DNA of 64,000 nucleotides from G963676795 sp963677215 (GTDB taxonomy: Bacteria > Desulfobacterota > Desulfuromonadia > Desulfuromonadales > Geopsychrobacteraceae): NCBI GenBank assembly GCA_963677215.1, contig OY781919.1, positions 2,914,001 through 2,978,000 of the forward strand, written 5' to 3'. A program made the position numbers and the translations under genes. Shown here piece after piece: positions 26,701-34,276 of this stretch (the first letter of the stretch is position 1; each line of letters opens with the position of its first letter). Below the pieces are notes generated by a model. That model was not told where the DNA came from and searched no databases. It was given only the letters and a program-made list of their open reading frames with translations.

Positions 26701-26791
26701 GTGATTCCTCCTTGCATATGCCACTAAAGTTGCCGGATATTATCAGAATTGAGTCAAAAGTCATAGCATACTTATTGAGGTCAGATTACTG

Positions 26792-28195
26792 ATGGAATTT
26801 ATCCTCCTTGAACATATCGTTGCAGAGCTTCAGCAGCAGCTGGTTCCTGCAGTCGTATCGAAAATATATCAGCCTGATGCAGACCTGCTGATCTTCAAGC
26901 TCTGGAACGGACGGGAGAATCAGCGCCTGCTGCTATCAGTCGAAGCTCAAAACAGTCGCATCCATCTGACCTGGCGCGACTGGCTGAATCCGGACCGGCC
27001 GCCCCGCTTCTGTCAGTTGCTCAGGGCGCGTATCGCACGCATAGAATCGCTTGCGCTCGTCAATCGGGATCGGATTGTCCAGCTCGATTGTCAGGGCGAG
27101 CGTGGTCCGTGCCGGTTGGTGGTTGAGCTGACCGGCAAGACAGGCAATATGATTCTGACCGATGCCGATGGATCGATAATCGATGCCCTGCATCGGGACA
27201 GGGGAGGGCGAGAACTCCTGTCCGGTCAGAGCTATCTTCCTCCGGAAAACAAAGGGAAACGACCTGATGATATGGTTTATCCCGAGCTCGGCACTTTTGA
27301 GAACTGGAGCCGCTATGTTGAAGAGGCTCTTGCGGGTACAAAAGAACTGTCGCCGCAGGAATTTCATAAACAGTTACAAAACAGCGTCGCTAAACACAAG
27401 AAAAAGCTGCTCAGGCGCCTTGCTGACATCGAAACAGAGATGGCACAGCAGGAGAACGCGGAAACCTTTAAGCAGAAGGGGGATCTGTTGCTGGCCAACA
27501 GACAGCGACTGAAGCGTGGTATGACAGGGATTGAGGTTGTTGATTATTTCAGCCAAGAAGCTGCGGTGCTGCGCATCGAACTCGATCCGGTGCTGACCCC
27601 GCAGGAGAACGTCGAACGCTATTACAAGCGCCACCGCAAGCTGACTCGCGGGATTGACCACAGTCTACGCCGTTACGAAGAAACGCAATCCGAACTGGAA
27701 TGGCTGGGTCAGCTGGAATATCAATTGAACTCGGACCTGCAGAAGGCCGATCTGGAGGATATTGCCGAAGAACTGCGGGAAATGAAGATTCTGCGCGAAA
27801 AGACGACATTGCATCAACGGCGCACAACCTCGGCGGCCAAGCCTAACGAAACGACCTCTCCGTCGGGATTGCGGGTGATCTGGGGGCGCAGCAATCGGCA
27901 GAACGACGCGATCACGACCCGCATCCTCAAACCGGGCGATCTCTGGTATCACGCCAAGGGGATACCGGGCAGCCATGTCGTGTTGAAATCATCGGAGCAG
28001 CAGACTTTTTCCGAGGCAGATCGTCTGTTTGCGGCGTCTATCGCGGCGGGCTATTCCAAGGGACGTAATGATACAAAGGTTGAGGTTATCGAGGCTGAAG
28101 CCAAATCTGTAAAAAAATCGAAAGGGTACAAGCCGGGCATGGTGAGCGTTAAAGAATTTAACAGCATCTATGTCGAGCCGTACAGGTCAGAATAA
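26792..28195 (+). CDS. rqcH: NFACT protein (RqcH/Rqc2-like ribosome quality-control factor)
   Basis: 467 residues, shorter than typical RqcH (about 550-570). The N-terminal NFACT-N domain has the Asp-Arg pair in VNRDRIVQL (about 90-98), required in Bacillus RqcH for alanine tailing. A central coiled coil (about 195-350) follows and then NFACT-R: GLRVIWGRSNRQND, DLWYHAKGIPGSHVVLK and AAGYSKGRNDTKVEV. It is expected to bind stalled 50S subunits carrying peptidyl-tRNA and recruit tRNA-Ala. The older label fibronectin-binding protein is misleading here. It is the last housekeeping gene before the tRNA-Leu integration site. Confidence 0.86.
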   Translation: MEFILLEHIVAELQQQLVPAVVSKIYQPDADLLIFKLWNGRENQRLLLSVEAQNSRIHLTWRDWLNPDRPPRFCQLLRARIARIESLALVNRDRIVQLDCQGERGPCRLVVELTGKTGNMILTDADGSIIDALHRDRGGRELLSGQSYLPPENKGKRPDDMVYPELGTFENWSRYVEEALAGTKELSPQEFHKQLQNSVAKHKKKLLRRLADIETEMAQQENAETFKQKGDLLLANRQRLKRGMTGIEVVDYFSQEAAVLRIELDPVLTPQENVERYYKRHRKLTRGIDHSLRRYEETQSELEWLGQLEYQLNSDLQKADLEDIAEELREMKILREKTTLHQRRTTSAAKPNETTSPSGLRVIWGRSNRQNDAITTRILKPGDLWYHAKGIPGSHVVLKSSEQQTFSEADRLFAASIAAGYSKGRNDTKVEVIEAEAKSVKKSKGYKPGMVSVKEFNSIYVEPYRSE

Positions 28196-28219
28196 TTTTT
28201 TTAAAGTTGAAATTTTTTA

Positions 28220-28248
28220 TTGCAAAGGCAAAGTCCTTTTGCTATAAG
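28220..28248 (+). promoter_or_regulatory. Predicted sigma70 promoter of tRNA-Leu copy 1
   Basis: TTGCAA (28220-28225) and TATAAG (28243-28248), 17-base spacer, 13 bases before the tRNA. Confidence 0.65.
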
Positions 28249-28261
28249 TTCTCTCGCTTCA

Positions 28262-28348
28262 GCCGAAGTGGTGGAATTGGTAGACACGCTAGGTTCAGGG
28301 TCTAGTGTCCGTAGGGACGTGGGAGTTCGAGTCTCCCCTTCGGCACCA
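28262..28348 (+). tRNA. tRNA-Leu(CAG), copy 1
   Basis: 87-nt class II tRNA with long variable arm and encoded CCA. Acceptor GCCGAAG pairs with CTTCGGC. The anticodon arm CTAGG/TCTAG (one G-T pair) encloses TTCAGGG, giving CAG. It has its own promoter and terminator, so it is likely the original gene. Confidence 0.96.
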
Positions 28349-28358
28349 AAAAATAAAC

Positions 28359-28387
28359 AACCCGGTTACTTGTTGTAATCGGGTTTT
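28359..28387 (+). terminator. Intrinsic terminator after tRNA-Leu copy 1
   Basis: AACCCGGTTAC / GTAATCGGGTT stem (one G-T pair) with a TTGTT loop, ending in TTTTT. Confidence 0.85.
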
Positions 28388-28461
28388 TATTTTCTCTTAG
28401 GGTGAGGAATGAAGCGCGAAACGCTAGCGCAATGTTAGTGAATCGCTAAAATATCGAATAA

Positions 28462-28548
28462 GCCGAAGTGGTGGAATTGGTAGACACGCTAGGTTCAGGG
28501 TCTAGTGTCCGTAGGGACGTGGGAGTTCGAGTCTCCCCTTCGGCACCA
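28462..28548 (+). tRNA. tRNA-Leu(CAG), copy 2 (probable attachment-site copy)
   Basis: Identical over all 87 bases to copy 1, starting exactly 200 bases later. Identity begins one base before the gene and ends three bases after CCA, so only the tRNA itself is repeated. No clear promoter precedes it. It lies 25 bases from the end of the integrase gene, the usual position of an attL site. Confidence 0.94.
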
Positions 28549-28560
28549 AACAAGAGTAAT

Positions 28561-28590
28561 AGCCCGAAACCGTTATGGTTTCGGGCTTTC
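28561..28590 (+). terminator. Intrinsic terminator after tRNA-Leu copy 2, overlapping the integrase 3' end
   Basis: AGCCCGAAACC / GGTTTCGGGCT 11-bp perfect stem with a GTTAT loop, then TTCTTTTTT. The integrase stop codon lies in the loop, so the convergent genes share this structure. Confidence 0.88.
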
Positions 28591-29727
28591 TTTTTTCTCA
28601 GGTTGCGTATGGGTTGCAGATGGTTGTTGCTCATCCAACTGGTTGACTGCCTGTCGATTGCTACTCGGGATCAGGTGACCGTAGATATCGACGGTGATTT
28701 TAATGCTGTGATGTCCGAGCTGTTCCTTGACGTATACCGGAGACTCTCCTTGCGATAACAGCAGACTGGCGAAGGTGTGGCGCATGTCGTGGACCCTGAT
28801 CTCGCGTATACCTGCTTTTTTCAGGATTCTCTTGAAAACGTTGCGGACTGAGTTTTGTGAGATGGGTTTTCCGTTCTTGTGAAAGATCCATTCAACTTCT
28901 TCTCCATGGCCTGACTTCAAAGCTTCTCTTTTCCTCTGGATCAATAAGGTTTTCAGCGTCTCTGCTAGTTGGTCTGAGAGATCAACCCTCCGTGTTTTAC
29001 CTGTTTTTGTCTGACTGACTTCCCCGCGTTTATACGATTTATCAACCTGGATAAACCGTTTGTTCCAGTCAATAACCGACCATTTAAGAGCGAGAAGTTC
29101 TCCAAGCCGCATTCCAGTTCTAAAGCCGCATAGGAATAGGGGGTAAAACTCAGGGCTGAATTTGAGGCAGATGCACAGAAAATGCTGAACTTCTTCAGTT
29201 GTGAGTGGCTGAGTAGGTTCTTTCTTCTTTTTCTCTAGCCCCAGGCGTTTGAGGACGTTTGTTACCGGATTCGTTTCCAGTACTTCCTCGTCAATCGCAC
29301 AACAGAAAACCCCGCTCATGACATCGCGTGTCAAGCGGACAGAACTAGATGATAAGCCTTTATTATGGACAGCGAGAAGAACCTGCCGTATATCGGACCG
29401 TGAAACTTTATTGATATGTTTGTTGCCCAACTTTGGGAACACATGTTTCTCAAGTACTCGCTGGTAACGCTCGTGGGTGTTGCGGCTTCTTAGTAACTTT
29501 ATCTGATTCTCCAGCCAGGACTCAGCATAATCCTTGAACAGGGGGGAGGTCGGCTCCGTATCCAGATTCAATTGTCCGAGAACCAGCTTCGCTTCGATTG
29601 TTTTAGCGATTTTGTCTGCCTTAGCTTTGTCACGCCCTATCTGTTTGGCCTTTCGCTTGCCTTGGTGGGTGATGTACACCCACCAGACTCCAGATCCTTT
29701 TTTCTTTTCTCTAACGATTACGCCCAT
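28573..29727 (-). CDS. int: Tyrosine site-specific integrase
   Basis: 384 residues. An N-terminal arm-type DNA-binding domain (GVWWVYITHQGKRKAKQIG) is followed by a core-binding SAM-like domain (about 65-150) and the catalytic domain. Active-site residues are visible: Arg in RTGMRLGELLAL, HxxR in HDMRHTFASLL, His in LGHHSIKIT and the nucleophile Tyr in DIYGHL. SD CGGAGGA precedes ATG. It abuts tRNA-Leu copy 2, fitting an integrase that uses the tRNA-Leu 3' end. It is the last gene of a minus-strand series with the excisionase-like gene upstream. Confidence 0.93.
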   Translation of the reverse strand: MGVIVREKKKGSGVWWVYITHQGKRKAKQIGRDKAKADKIAKTIEAKLVLGQLNLDTEPTSPLFKDYAESWLENQIKLLRSRNTHERYQRVLEKHVFPKLGNKHINKVSRSDIRQVLLAVHNKGLSSSSVRLTRDVMSGVFCCAIDEEVLETNPVTNVLKRLGLEKKKKEPTQPLTTEEVQHFLCICLKFSPEFYPLFLCGFRTGMRLGELLALKWSVIDWNKRFIQVDKSYKRGEVSQTKTGKTRRVDLSDQLAETLKTLLIQRKREALKSGHGEEVEWIFHKNGKPISQNSVRNVFKRILKKAGIREIRVHDMRHTFASLLLSQGESPVYVKEQLGHHSIKITVDIYGHLIPSSNRQAVNQLDEQQPSATHTQPEKKESPKP

Positions 29728-29741
29728 AGCGAATCCTCCGG

Positions 29742-29999
29742 TTAAATAAATTCGGCCATAACCTCATTGATTACGTCCTCGATCTCATGGTGTTCTTCTT
29801 GGAACTGATCCAAATACTCCTCAATCCAGTCAGGTTTTGTGCGGATCATCTTTCGAGAAACACGAACATGCTTAAGTCCGTCCTTTATCCAGTTGCGAAA
29901 CGTTCTAACTGAGACCGAAGCATATTCTGCTGCAGCTTCAACGGTGAGATAGCCGATATAGTGTTGATATGGATTTACATCTTGATGATGATTTTTCAT
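29742..29999 (-). CDS. Excisionase-like HTH protein
   Basis: 85 residues with an AlpA/Xis/MerR-like winged helix: YLTVEAAAEYASVSVRTFRN (about 18-37), then WIKDGLKHVRVSRK. The C-terminal tail is acidic. Fourteen bases upstream of int on the same strand with a strong AAGGAGG. It probably acts as a recombination directionality factor or int regulator; this is inferred from fold and position. Confidence 0.75.
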   Translation of the reverse strand: MKNHHQDVNPYQHYIGYLTVEAAAEYASVSVRTFRNWIKDGLKHVRVSRKMIRTKPDWIEEYLDQFQEEHHEIEDVINEVMAEFI

Positions 30000-30128
30000 G
30001 AATTGCCTCCTTAATCTGGTCTAGTAAATAATGGGTCGGTAGAGGCTGTTTTGAAGTAGTTGAGGAAATTTTTTTGCAGATAGTTTCTTTTGGGGGACTG
30101 ATCGGACCTGTTGGTGCGGTAGTGATGG

Positions 30129-31760
30129 CTAACGGATATGATGAGTTAAAGAGATTGACAGTGTTTCAAAAATTGCCTTGGGCAGTTCATTCACGTCATG
30201 AATCACCTGGTACTGCTCCCAAAATTCCTGCACGGCATCGGTCTGGATTCCAATCGCGGCTATCTCAATCCCGTCTTTTCGGCAGCGCATTGTCGCTGCG
30301 AGTGTTTTTGACGGATTGTCTGGATATCCGTCGGTCAATACCATGATAAGCTTGCGTGGTTCAGGTTGGTGTAGCAACGCGGTCCTCGCATGCCATAGAG
30401 CCTGATCCGTTGGTGTCTCGCCTCTGGGGGTGATGTCGAACATCTGGCCTCGTGGTTTCTGTTTGAAGTCGCAGAGTAGCTGCAGGGCTGGAGTGTCATC
30501 AGATTGCCCGGCAAAGGCGATCGAGGTTGCCGAGATTCCTGGTAGTCCATAGAGACAGTGATGCAGTGCGAACGCGGATTGATTTGCGATCTTGTACAGG
30601 GGTGTTCCTTGTGGTGCTGAAAACATACTTCCAGATGAGTCGAGTAGGATGACAACGGCGGTGTTCGTTGCCGTGACAGGTGCCTTTTTCTGGAAAATAT
30701 TCGGATTGCCGAAGGCGATTCTGTGGACTTTGCGGAGGTCCAGCTTTCTGCCATGAGTGCCGCAGCCAGTTGGAAGATTTCGTATCGACTGGAGAAGCAG
30801 GGGGAGACGTGCTCTCATCCTGGCGGAGCTGACAAGTGCGGCACTGGTATCAAATGGCTGTTCAGAGGGGACGGCTTTCGCTATTGCCGGATATTCTGGT
30901 AGGAGATCTTTCTCTTCTGGACTTGTCTGGTTTGACAGTTGGTCAAGCTCATCGATCAGGAAGCCCTGAAGATCACCAAAGTCTTCGATGTTAGTACCGT
31001 CTTTCGTACAATAGCCTGTACCAGTGTCTGCTTCCTCTGTTTCCTGAAGGGAGCACTCCTGAGTTTCCTGTTCTGATTCTGCCGTTAGTTCCTGCGGGGA
31101 ATCTGATGCATTTGAGCTGGAATTAGTTTGCTTCTGTGGCCCCTCGTCTTGTGGCTGATCTGTCATCAGCTCGTCACGCTGTATCAGGGACAAAAGGGAT
31201 TCGGCCAAGTCGATACTATCCCGGGTGGATTGCAGTTGTGGTAGCTGTGAACTCAGCAGGCTCTCTACTTTGTCTGCCTTTGCCATGCCGAGCGTTAAGC
31301 TCAGGAATACTTTGCACGACTCAACTTGTTCGAGCAAACGTGTTTGCTTCAGATAATGCCCGCGGCCTAGTGCCATAACCAGGCCTAACAACGCTTGCTC
31401 AGAGTTCTGGGGATTGAACGGGTGCTTTTCCGCGTAGTAGGTGGCGACCTTTTCCAGGTCATAGCGGGTTCCGGGACGACTGACCATTGTCAGAGCTTCA
31501 ACCCTGATGTCTTCAATTACGTTGGTCATGTGCCCGAGCAGACCTGGCGGCTTATCACCTGTCGTATGGTTCGCATGGCCAGTCTCGTGGAATATGAGAC
31601 CGCACATCAGCTGTTTTCCCAGCGCTGTTTCAGGCATACGAGCAATATTGATTTTTGCCCCGTCGGCGGAGCAGAAGGACTGATCTCCGCTGACAGTGAT
31701 AGTCATGCCATGGTCATGGCTGAGTGTTCTCGCTAATCCGGCGAGTTCCATATTGCGCAT
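30129..31760 (-). CDS. CobT-like VWA-domain protein with an HExxH motif
   Basis: 543 residues. The N-terminal domain contains LIFHETGHANHTTG (about 55-68), a zincin-like HExxH. A low-complexity acidic middle (about 200-270, many Ser, Gln and Glu) leads to a C-terminal VWA domain: MIDAS DSSGSM, Thr in TPTDQAL and Asp in VLTDGYPD. This resembles CobT-like proteins that pair with CobS-like AAA+ ATPases on ICEs, IncA/C-type plasmids and phages, not true cobaltochelatase, since no CobN is present. SD AAGGAG precedes ATG. It is third in an operon with the ATPase and DUF3150. Function of these triads is not established. Confidence 0.82.
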   Translation of the reverse strand: MRNMELAGLARTLSHDHGMTITVSGDQSFCSADGAKINIARMPETALGKQLMCGLIFHETGHANHTTGDKPPGLLGHMTNVIEDIRVEALTMVSRPGTRYDLEKVATYYAEKHPFNPQNSEQALLGLVMALGRGHYLKQTRLLEQVESCKVFLSLTLGMAKADKVESLLSSQLPQLQSTRDSIDLAESLLSLIQRDELMTDQPQDEGPQKQTNSSSNASDSPQELTAESEQETQECSLQETEEADTGTGYCTKDGTNIEDFGDLQGFLIDELDQLSNQTSPEEKDLLPEYPAIAKAVPSEQPFDTSAALVSSARMRARLPLLLQSIRNLPTGCGTHGRKLDLRKVHRIAFGNPNIFQKKAPVTATNTAVVILLDSSGSMFSAPQGTPLYKIANQSAFALHHCLYGLPGISATSIAFAGQSDDTPALQLLCDFKQKPRGQMFDITPRGETPTDQALWHARTALLHQPEPRKLIMVLTDGYPDNPSKTLAATMRCRKDGIEIAAIGIQTDAVQEFWEQYQVIHDVNELPKAIFETLSISLTHHIR

Positions 31761-31775
31761 TGTGTTCTCCTTGTC

Positions 31776-32705
31776 TTAGAAATCCCACTTCAGTGCAGAG
31801 GTTCCATGAACAGTCGGGTACGTTTGTGGAGTCGCCTGAGGGGTAGAAAAATGGTCCTCTTCGTCAATATCACTCTCGTTCTGGTCGGAATCAGGCGAAG
31901 CTTGTCCCAGGTTTGCTAACTGACCTCCAAGCAGACCGGCGAGAAGATTCAGGGTTGTTCCTTCGATAGGTCCTTTGTCGGGAACGGTTGCCAGGGCTAG
32001 GTCAATCGCTTCTATGGTCGATGGAATAAGCGGATCAAGGAAGGCAAGGCCGTCCAATTTCTTGCGGATGGCATGGATTGGACGCAATGCCTTGCGTGTC
32101 ACCTGGGCTTTATTGTGAAACGAGGCCCGGTAAGCGGCCCTGGCAGACTGTCGGACCTCGGAGCAGACCTGCCCAAGCAGACTGTTGATTTGAGTTTCAA
32201 ATGTATCGCTGTTGAGTCCTTCCGGGGCTGAGATCGCGATTGGTGTGTAGGAAAAGTTCAGCGCTTTGCTGACAGACGAGACTGATTCAACTGAAGAACG
32301 AATGACGGTATGCCACTGTGGTGGGTTTTCATTGATCCAGTCTTCGACCGCCTGGTCATAGGATAGGCAGAAACTGCTGCGTTCCGTAACAAATTGCTCT
32401 TGCAGGCTGTCCAGTGTCTCTCGCAATTCCTTTGCCGCTGAGGCCGGAACGGCATATCCGCCGAGAAAACGAGTTCCCACTGCGAGACAGTTCTTTTCCG
32501 CTTCACGCTTGAGCGCCGAGAAGGGAGACAATGCTTCCTTACTGATGATCCGCTTGGAGCCGAGGCTGGCCAGGGTCTCTGGCGGTAGAGCAGAGATGTC
32601 GATACCTCCATCGGCAAGATCTTCAGCATGCAATGTTTTTCTGCCTGTCCAGATAGAGATATCAAGCATGAAGACGACAAATTCATCGAGAAGTTCCTGA
32701 TACAT
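31776..32705 (-). CDS. DUF3150-type protein
   Basis: 309 residues from the ATG at 32705 with SD AAGGAG; the frame extends upstream but into the region overlapping the ATPase end. Mostly helical; LGSKRIISKEALSPFSALKREAE and GTRFLGGYAVP near the N terminus are the characteristic blocks of DUF3150. The C terminus is acidic and disordered (SDQNESDIDEEDHF). DUF3150 genes typically lie between CobS-like and CobT-like genes, as here. No catalytic residues are recognisable; it may be an adaptor or substrate of the ATPase. Confidence 0.78.
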   Translation of the reverse strand: MYQELLDEFVVFMLDISIWTGRKTLHAEDLADGGIDISALPPETLASLGSKRIISKEALSPFSALKREAEKNCLAVGTRFLGGYAVPASAAKELRETLDSLQEQFVTERSSFCLSYDQAVEDWINENPPQWHTVIRSSVESVSSVSKALNFSYTPIAISAPEGLNSDTFETQINSLLGQVCSEVRQSARAAYRASFHNKAQVTRKALRPIHAIRKKLDGLAFLDPLIPSTIEAIDLALATVPDKGPIEGTTLNLLAGLLGGQLANLGQASPDSDQNESDIDEEDHFSTPQATPQTYPTVHGTSALKWDF

Positions 32706-32730
32706 GATGTGCTCCTTGTTTGTGTATGAG

Positions 32731-33723
32731 TCAGGTTCTGTTGAGTTCAATAAGTTGGGGTGCCGGAACATCGAAATGGGACTCCAGTAGCTTGTAGAAC
32801 ATGCTGCGCACATGGATGTCGGCTCCGTAGCCGAAGGCTTTATCGAAAGCATGATAAAGTGGAGCAACATCTGTGCGGCTGCCCCCGATGATAAGCTTTC
32901 TTCCCCAGCGCTTCAGATCGCGGATGCTGATAGGCCCGGAACAACTGCCTCCTTGCCAGGCATTGCGGATATCGGCTGCAACTTTCACCATCGCTTTGAT
33001 CACCGACTGGTCGAGGGTTGGCAGGGCTTTCTGGAGAATTTTTTCTTCGATCTCCGGTGCTGGGTAATCGATGACGAGCTTTTCAAAGCGGTTCAGGCTG
33101 GCCAGGTTTAATGCATGAGTCCCAGCATAAAGATCTCCGCCATCTCCATCGCCCCGGGTATTTGCAGTTGCCGCAAGAAGGATCCGTTGCCCGGCAGAGA
33201 ACATGGAGCCATTATCCAGGATGATAGTTTCTCTTTCGAGAAGCCGGTGGCAGGCCATGATGACTTCCGGTGGATAGGTGTCGATCTCATCGAAGATAAT
33301 TGCAGCATTTCCCGCCACATAAGCTTTGAGTAGTGGCCCTGGTGTGAAGATCGTGTTGCCGTCTATGAGCTGGGTTCTTCCGAGGATGTCGTCTGGCTCA
33401 GTTGAACTTTTTGCTGATACGATAACCGTCGGAATATGCAGGCGGGCAAAGAGGTTCTTGAGGGTTTCGGTTTTTCCGCATCCAGTTGGTCCACTGAGGT
33501 ACAAGGGCTCACAGTTGAAGTGATCGGTCAGCCATTCAATCAAGTCTTTTGCCAGAGTCGGATCCCACACGAAATCCGGGAGAGCTTGCGGTACTAGGGG
33601 ATGACCCGCTTCATAACCTGGAATGGTCATCTGACTAGGAAAGCCGAAGATTTCTTCTACTGTGTAGTCTCTAGGCTGAGGACTGGCCTGACTGATAAAG
33701 TCAGTTATGTTCTGTGTGTTCAT
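32731..33723 (-). CDS. CobS/MoxR-like AAA+ ATPase
   Basis: 330 residues. Walker A is LSGPTGCGKTETLKNL (about 78-93), Walker B AIIFDEIDTYPPEV (about 138-151), sensor region LLAATANTRGDGDGG. The fold is the CobS/MoxR clade, usually working with a VWA partner to remodel or insert metal into a client. The true cobaltochelatase partner CobN is absent. First large gene of the ATPase-DUF3150-VWA operon, with SD AGGAG before ATG. The N terminus (TVEEIFGFPSQMTIPGYEA) is typical of the CobS branch. Confidence 0.85.
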   Translation of the reverse strand: MNTQNITDFISQASPQPRDYTVEEIFGFPSQMTIPGYEAGHPLVPQALPDFVWDPTLAKDLIEWLTDHFNCEPLYLSGPTGCGKTETLKNLFARLHIPTVIVSAKSSTEPDDILGRTQLIDGNTIFTPGPLLKAYVAGNAAIIFDEIDTYPPEVIMACHRLLERETIILDNGSMFSAGQRILLAATANTRGDGDGGDLYAGTHALNLASLNRFEKLVIDYPAPEIEEKILQKALPTLDQSVIKAMVKVAADIRNAWQGGSCSGPISIRDLKRWGRKLIIGGSRTDVAPLYHAFDKAFGYGADIHVRSMFYKLLESHFDVPAPQLIELNRT

Positions 33724-33744
33724 GGCGAAACTCCTGTGGAAGAT

Positions 33745-33776
33745 CCCTGCCCCGAAAATGTAGGGCAGGGGGATAA
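33745..33776. other. Stem-loop between the 62-aa gene and the AAA+ gene
   Basis: ATCCCTGCCC pairs with GGGCAGGG(GG)AT around a 10-base loop. No T run, so a processing or attenuation structure is more likely than a terminator. Confidence 0.45.
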
Positions 33777-33804
33777 GCTAAAAAGAGTCGATGATGAAAT
33801 GGCG

Positions 33805-33993
33805 TCAATCAGCTGCTGTTCTGATGGAATTGATCAACTTTTCGCCGTAGACGTAAGAGCCGTAACCGATTGCAACTCCTGCTGTGACAACGACTCCGGC
33901 AATCAGCATTGCCGGGTTTCCCCGTGCGTGCACGTAAACGGACTCCCCAGCTTTTAAGGCAATAGTGATAATATCTTCATGATGGGCTTTCAT
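33805..33993 (-). CDS. Small membrane protein of the CobS/CobT operon
   Basis: 62 residues with one hydrophobic segment (about 28-48, AMLIAGVVVTAGVAIGYG). A polar N terminus and a short basic tail follow the single-pass pattern. SD AAGGAGAG precedes ATG. It is 81 bases upstream of the AAA+ ATPase gene on the same strand and preceded by a terminator, so it opens the operon. Family not recognised; it could anchor the ATPase complex, which is speculation. Confidence 0.65.
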   Translation of the reverse strand: MKAHHEDIITIALKAGESVYVHARGNPAMLIAGVVVTAGVAIGYGSYVYGEKLINSIRTAAD

Positions 33994-34020
33994 AGGTCTC
34001 TCCTTGTGAATTTTGGGTAC

Positions 34021-34054
34021 AAAAAAACCGGAACAGAGAACATTCTGTACCGGT
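34021..34054 (-). terminator. Terminator ending the rad52-like transcript
   Basis: On the minus strand ACCGG.ACAGA pairs with TCTGT.CCGGT around a 6-base loop, followed by seven T. It lies 32 bases after the stop of the interrupted rad52-like gene. Confidence 0.75.
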
Positions 34055-34085
34055 GGGGTGAGTGCATTCTGGTTTGAGGTAGTTG

Positions 34086-34276
34086 TCAGGCGGCTTTCTG
34101 GAGCTTGAAGGTCCCTTTTACTAGAGCATCGATGATAACTGAGGCTTCCTGCTTGGACAGTTTTGAGGGGCTCACGCCGTAGACGTAGTTGCAGTGGTTA
34201 TCAAGCTCGTCCTCTGTCAGTTTTTTCTGCTTGGCCAGTTGCTGCAGGTAGTTCCTCTGCTTTTGAGAAATTTGAT
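34086..34276 (-). pseudogene. Rad52-like annealing protein, 3' fragment (split by IS4-family copy 1)
   Basis: About 60 codons ending at the TGA at 34086-34088: ISQKQRNYLQQLAKQKK, LTEDELDNHCNYVYG and a terminal FKLQKAA. Removing the IS and one copy of the 9-bp target duplication joins this in frame to the fragment at 35598-36039, giving an intact 207-codon gene. The KQRNYLQQLAKQKK segment matches the SEKQKKYLLQLAKRQK segment of the second Rad52-like gene at 46449. The tail is probably a helical DNA- or protein-binding extension. Confidence 0.85.

Noticed and set aside
28446..28758. ORFs on both strands over the second tRNA-Leu (ETRTPTSLRTLDPEP-type and VELVDTLGSGSSVRR-type proteins)
   Set aside because: They are translations of the tRNA gene and its flank, a well-known artefact.
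30129..33723. Cobalamin biosynthesis (cobaltochelatase) genes
   Set aside because: CobN and other cobalamin genes are absent and DUF3150 lies between; the triad is typical of mobile elements.
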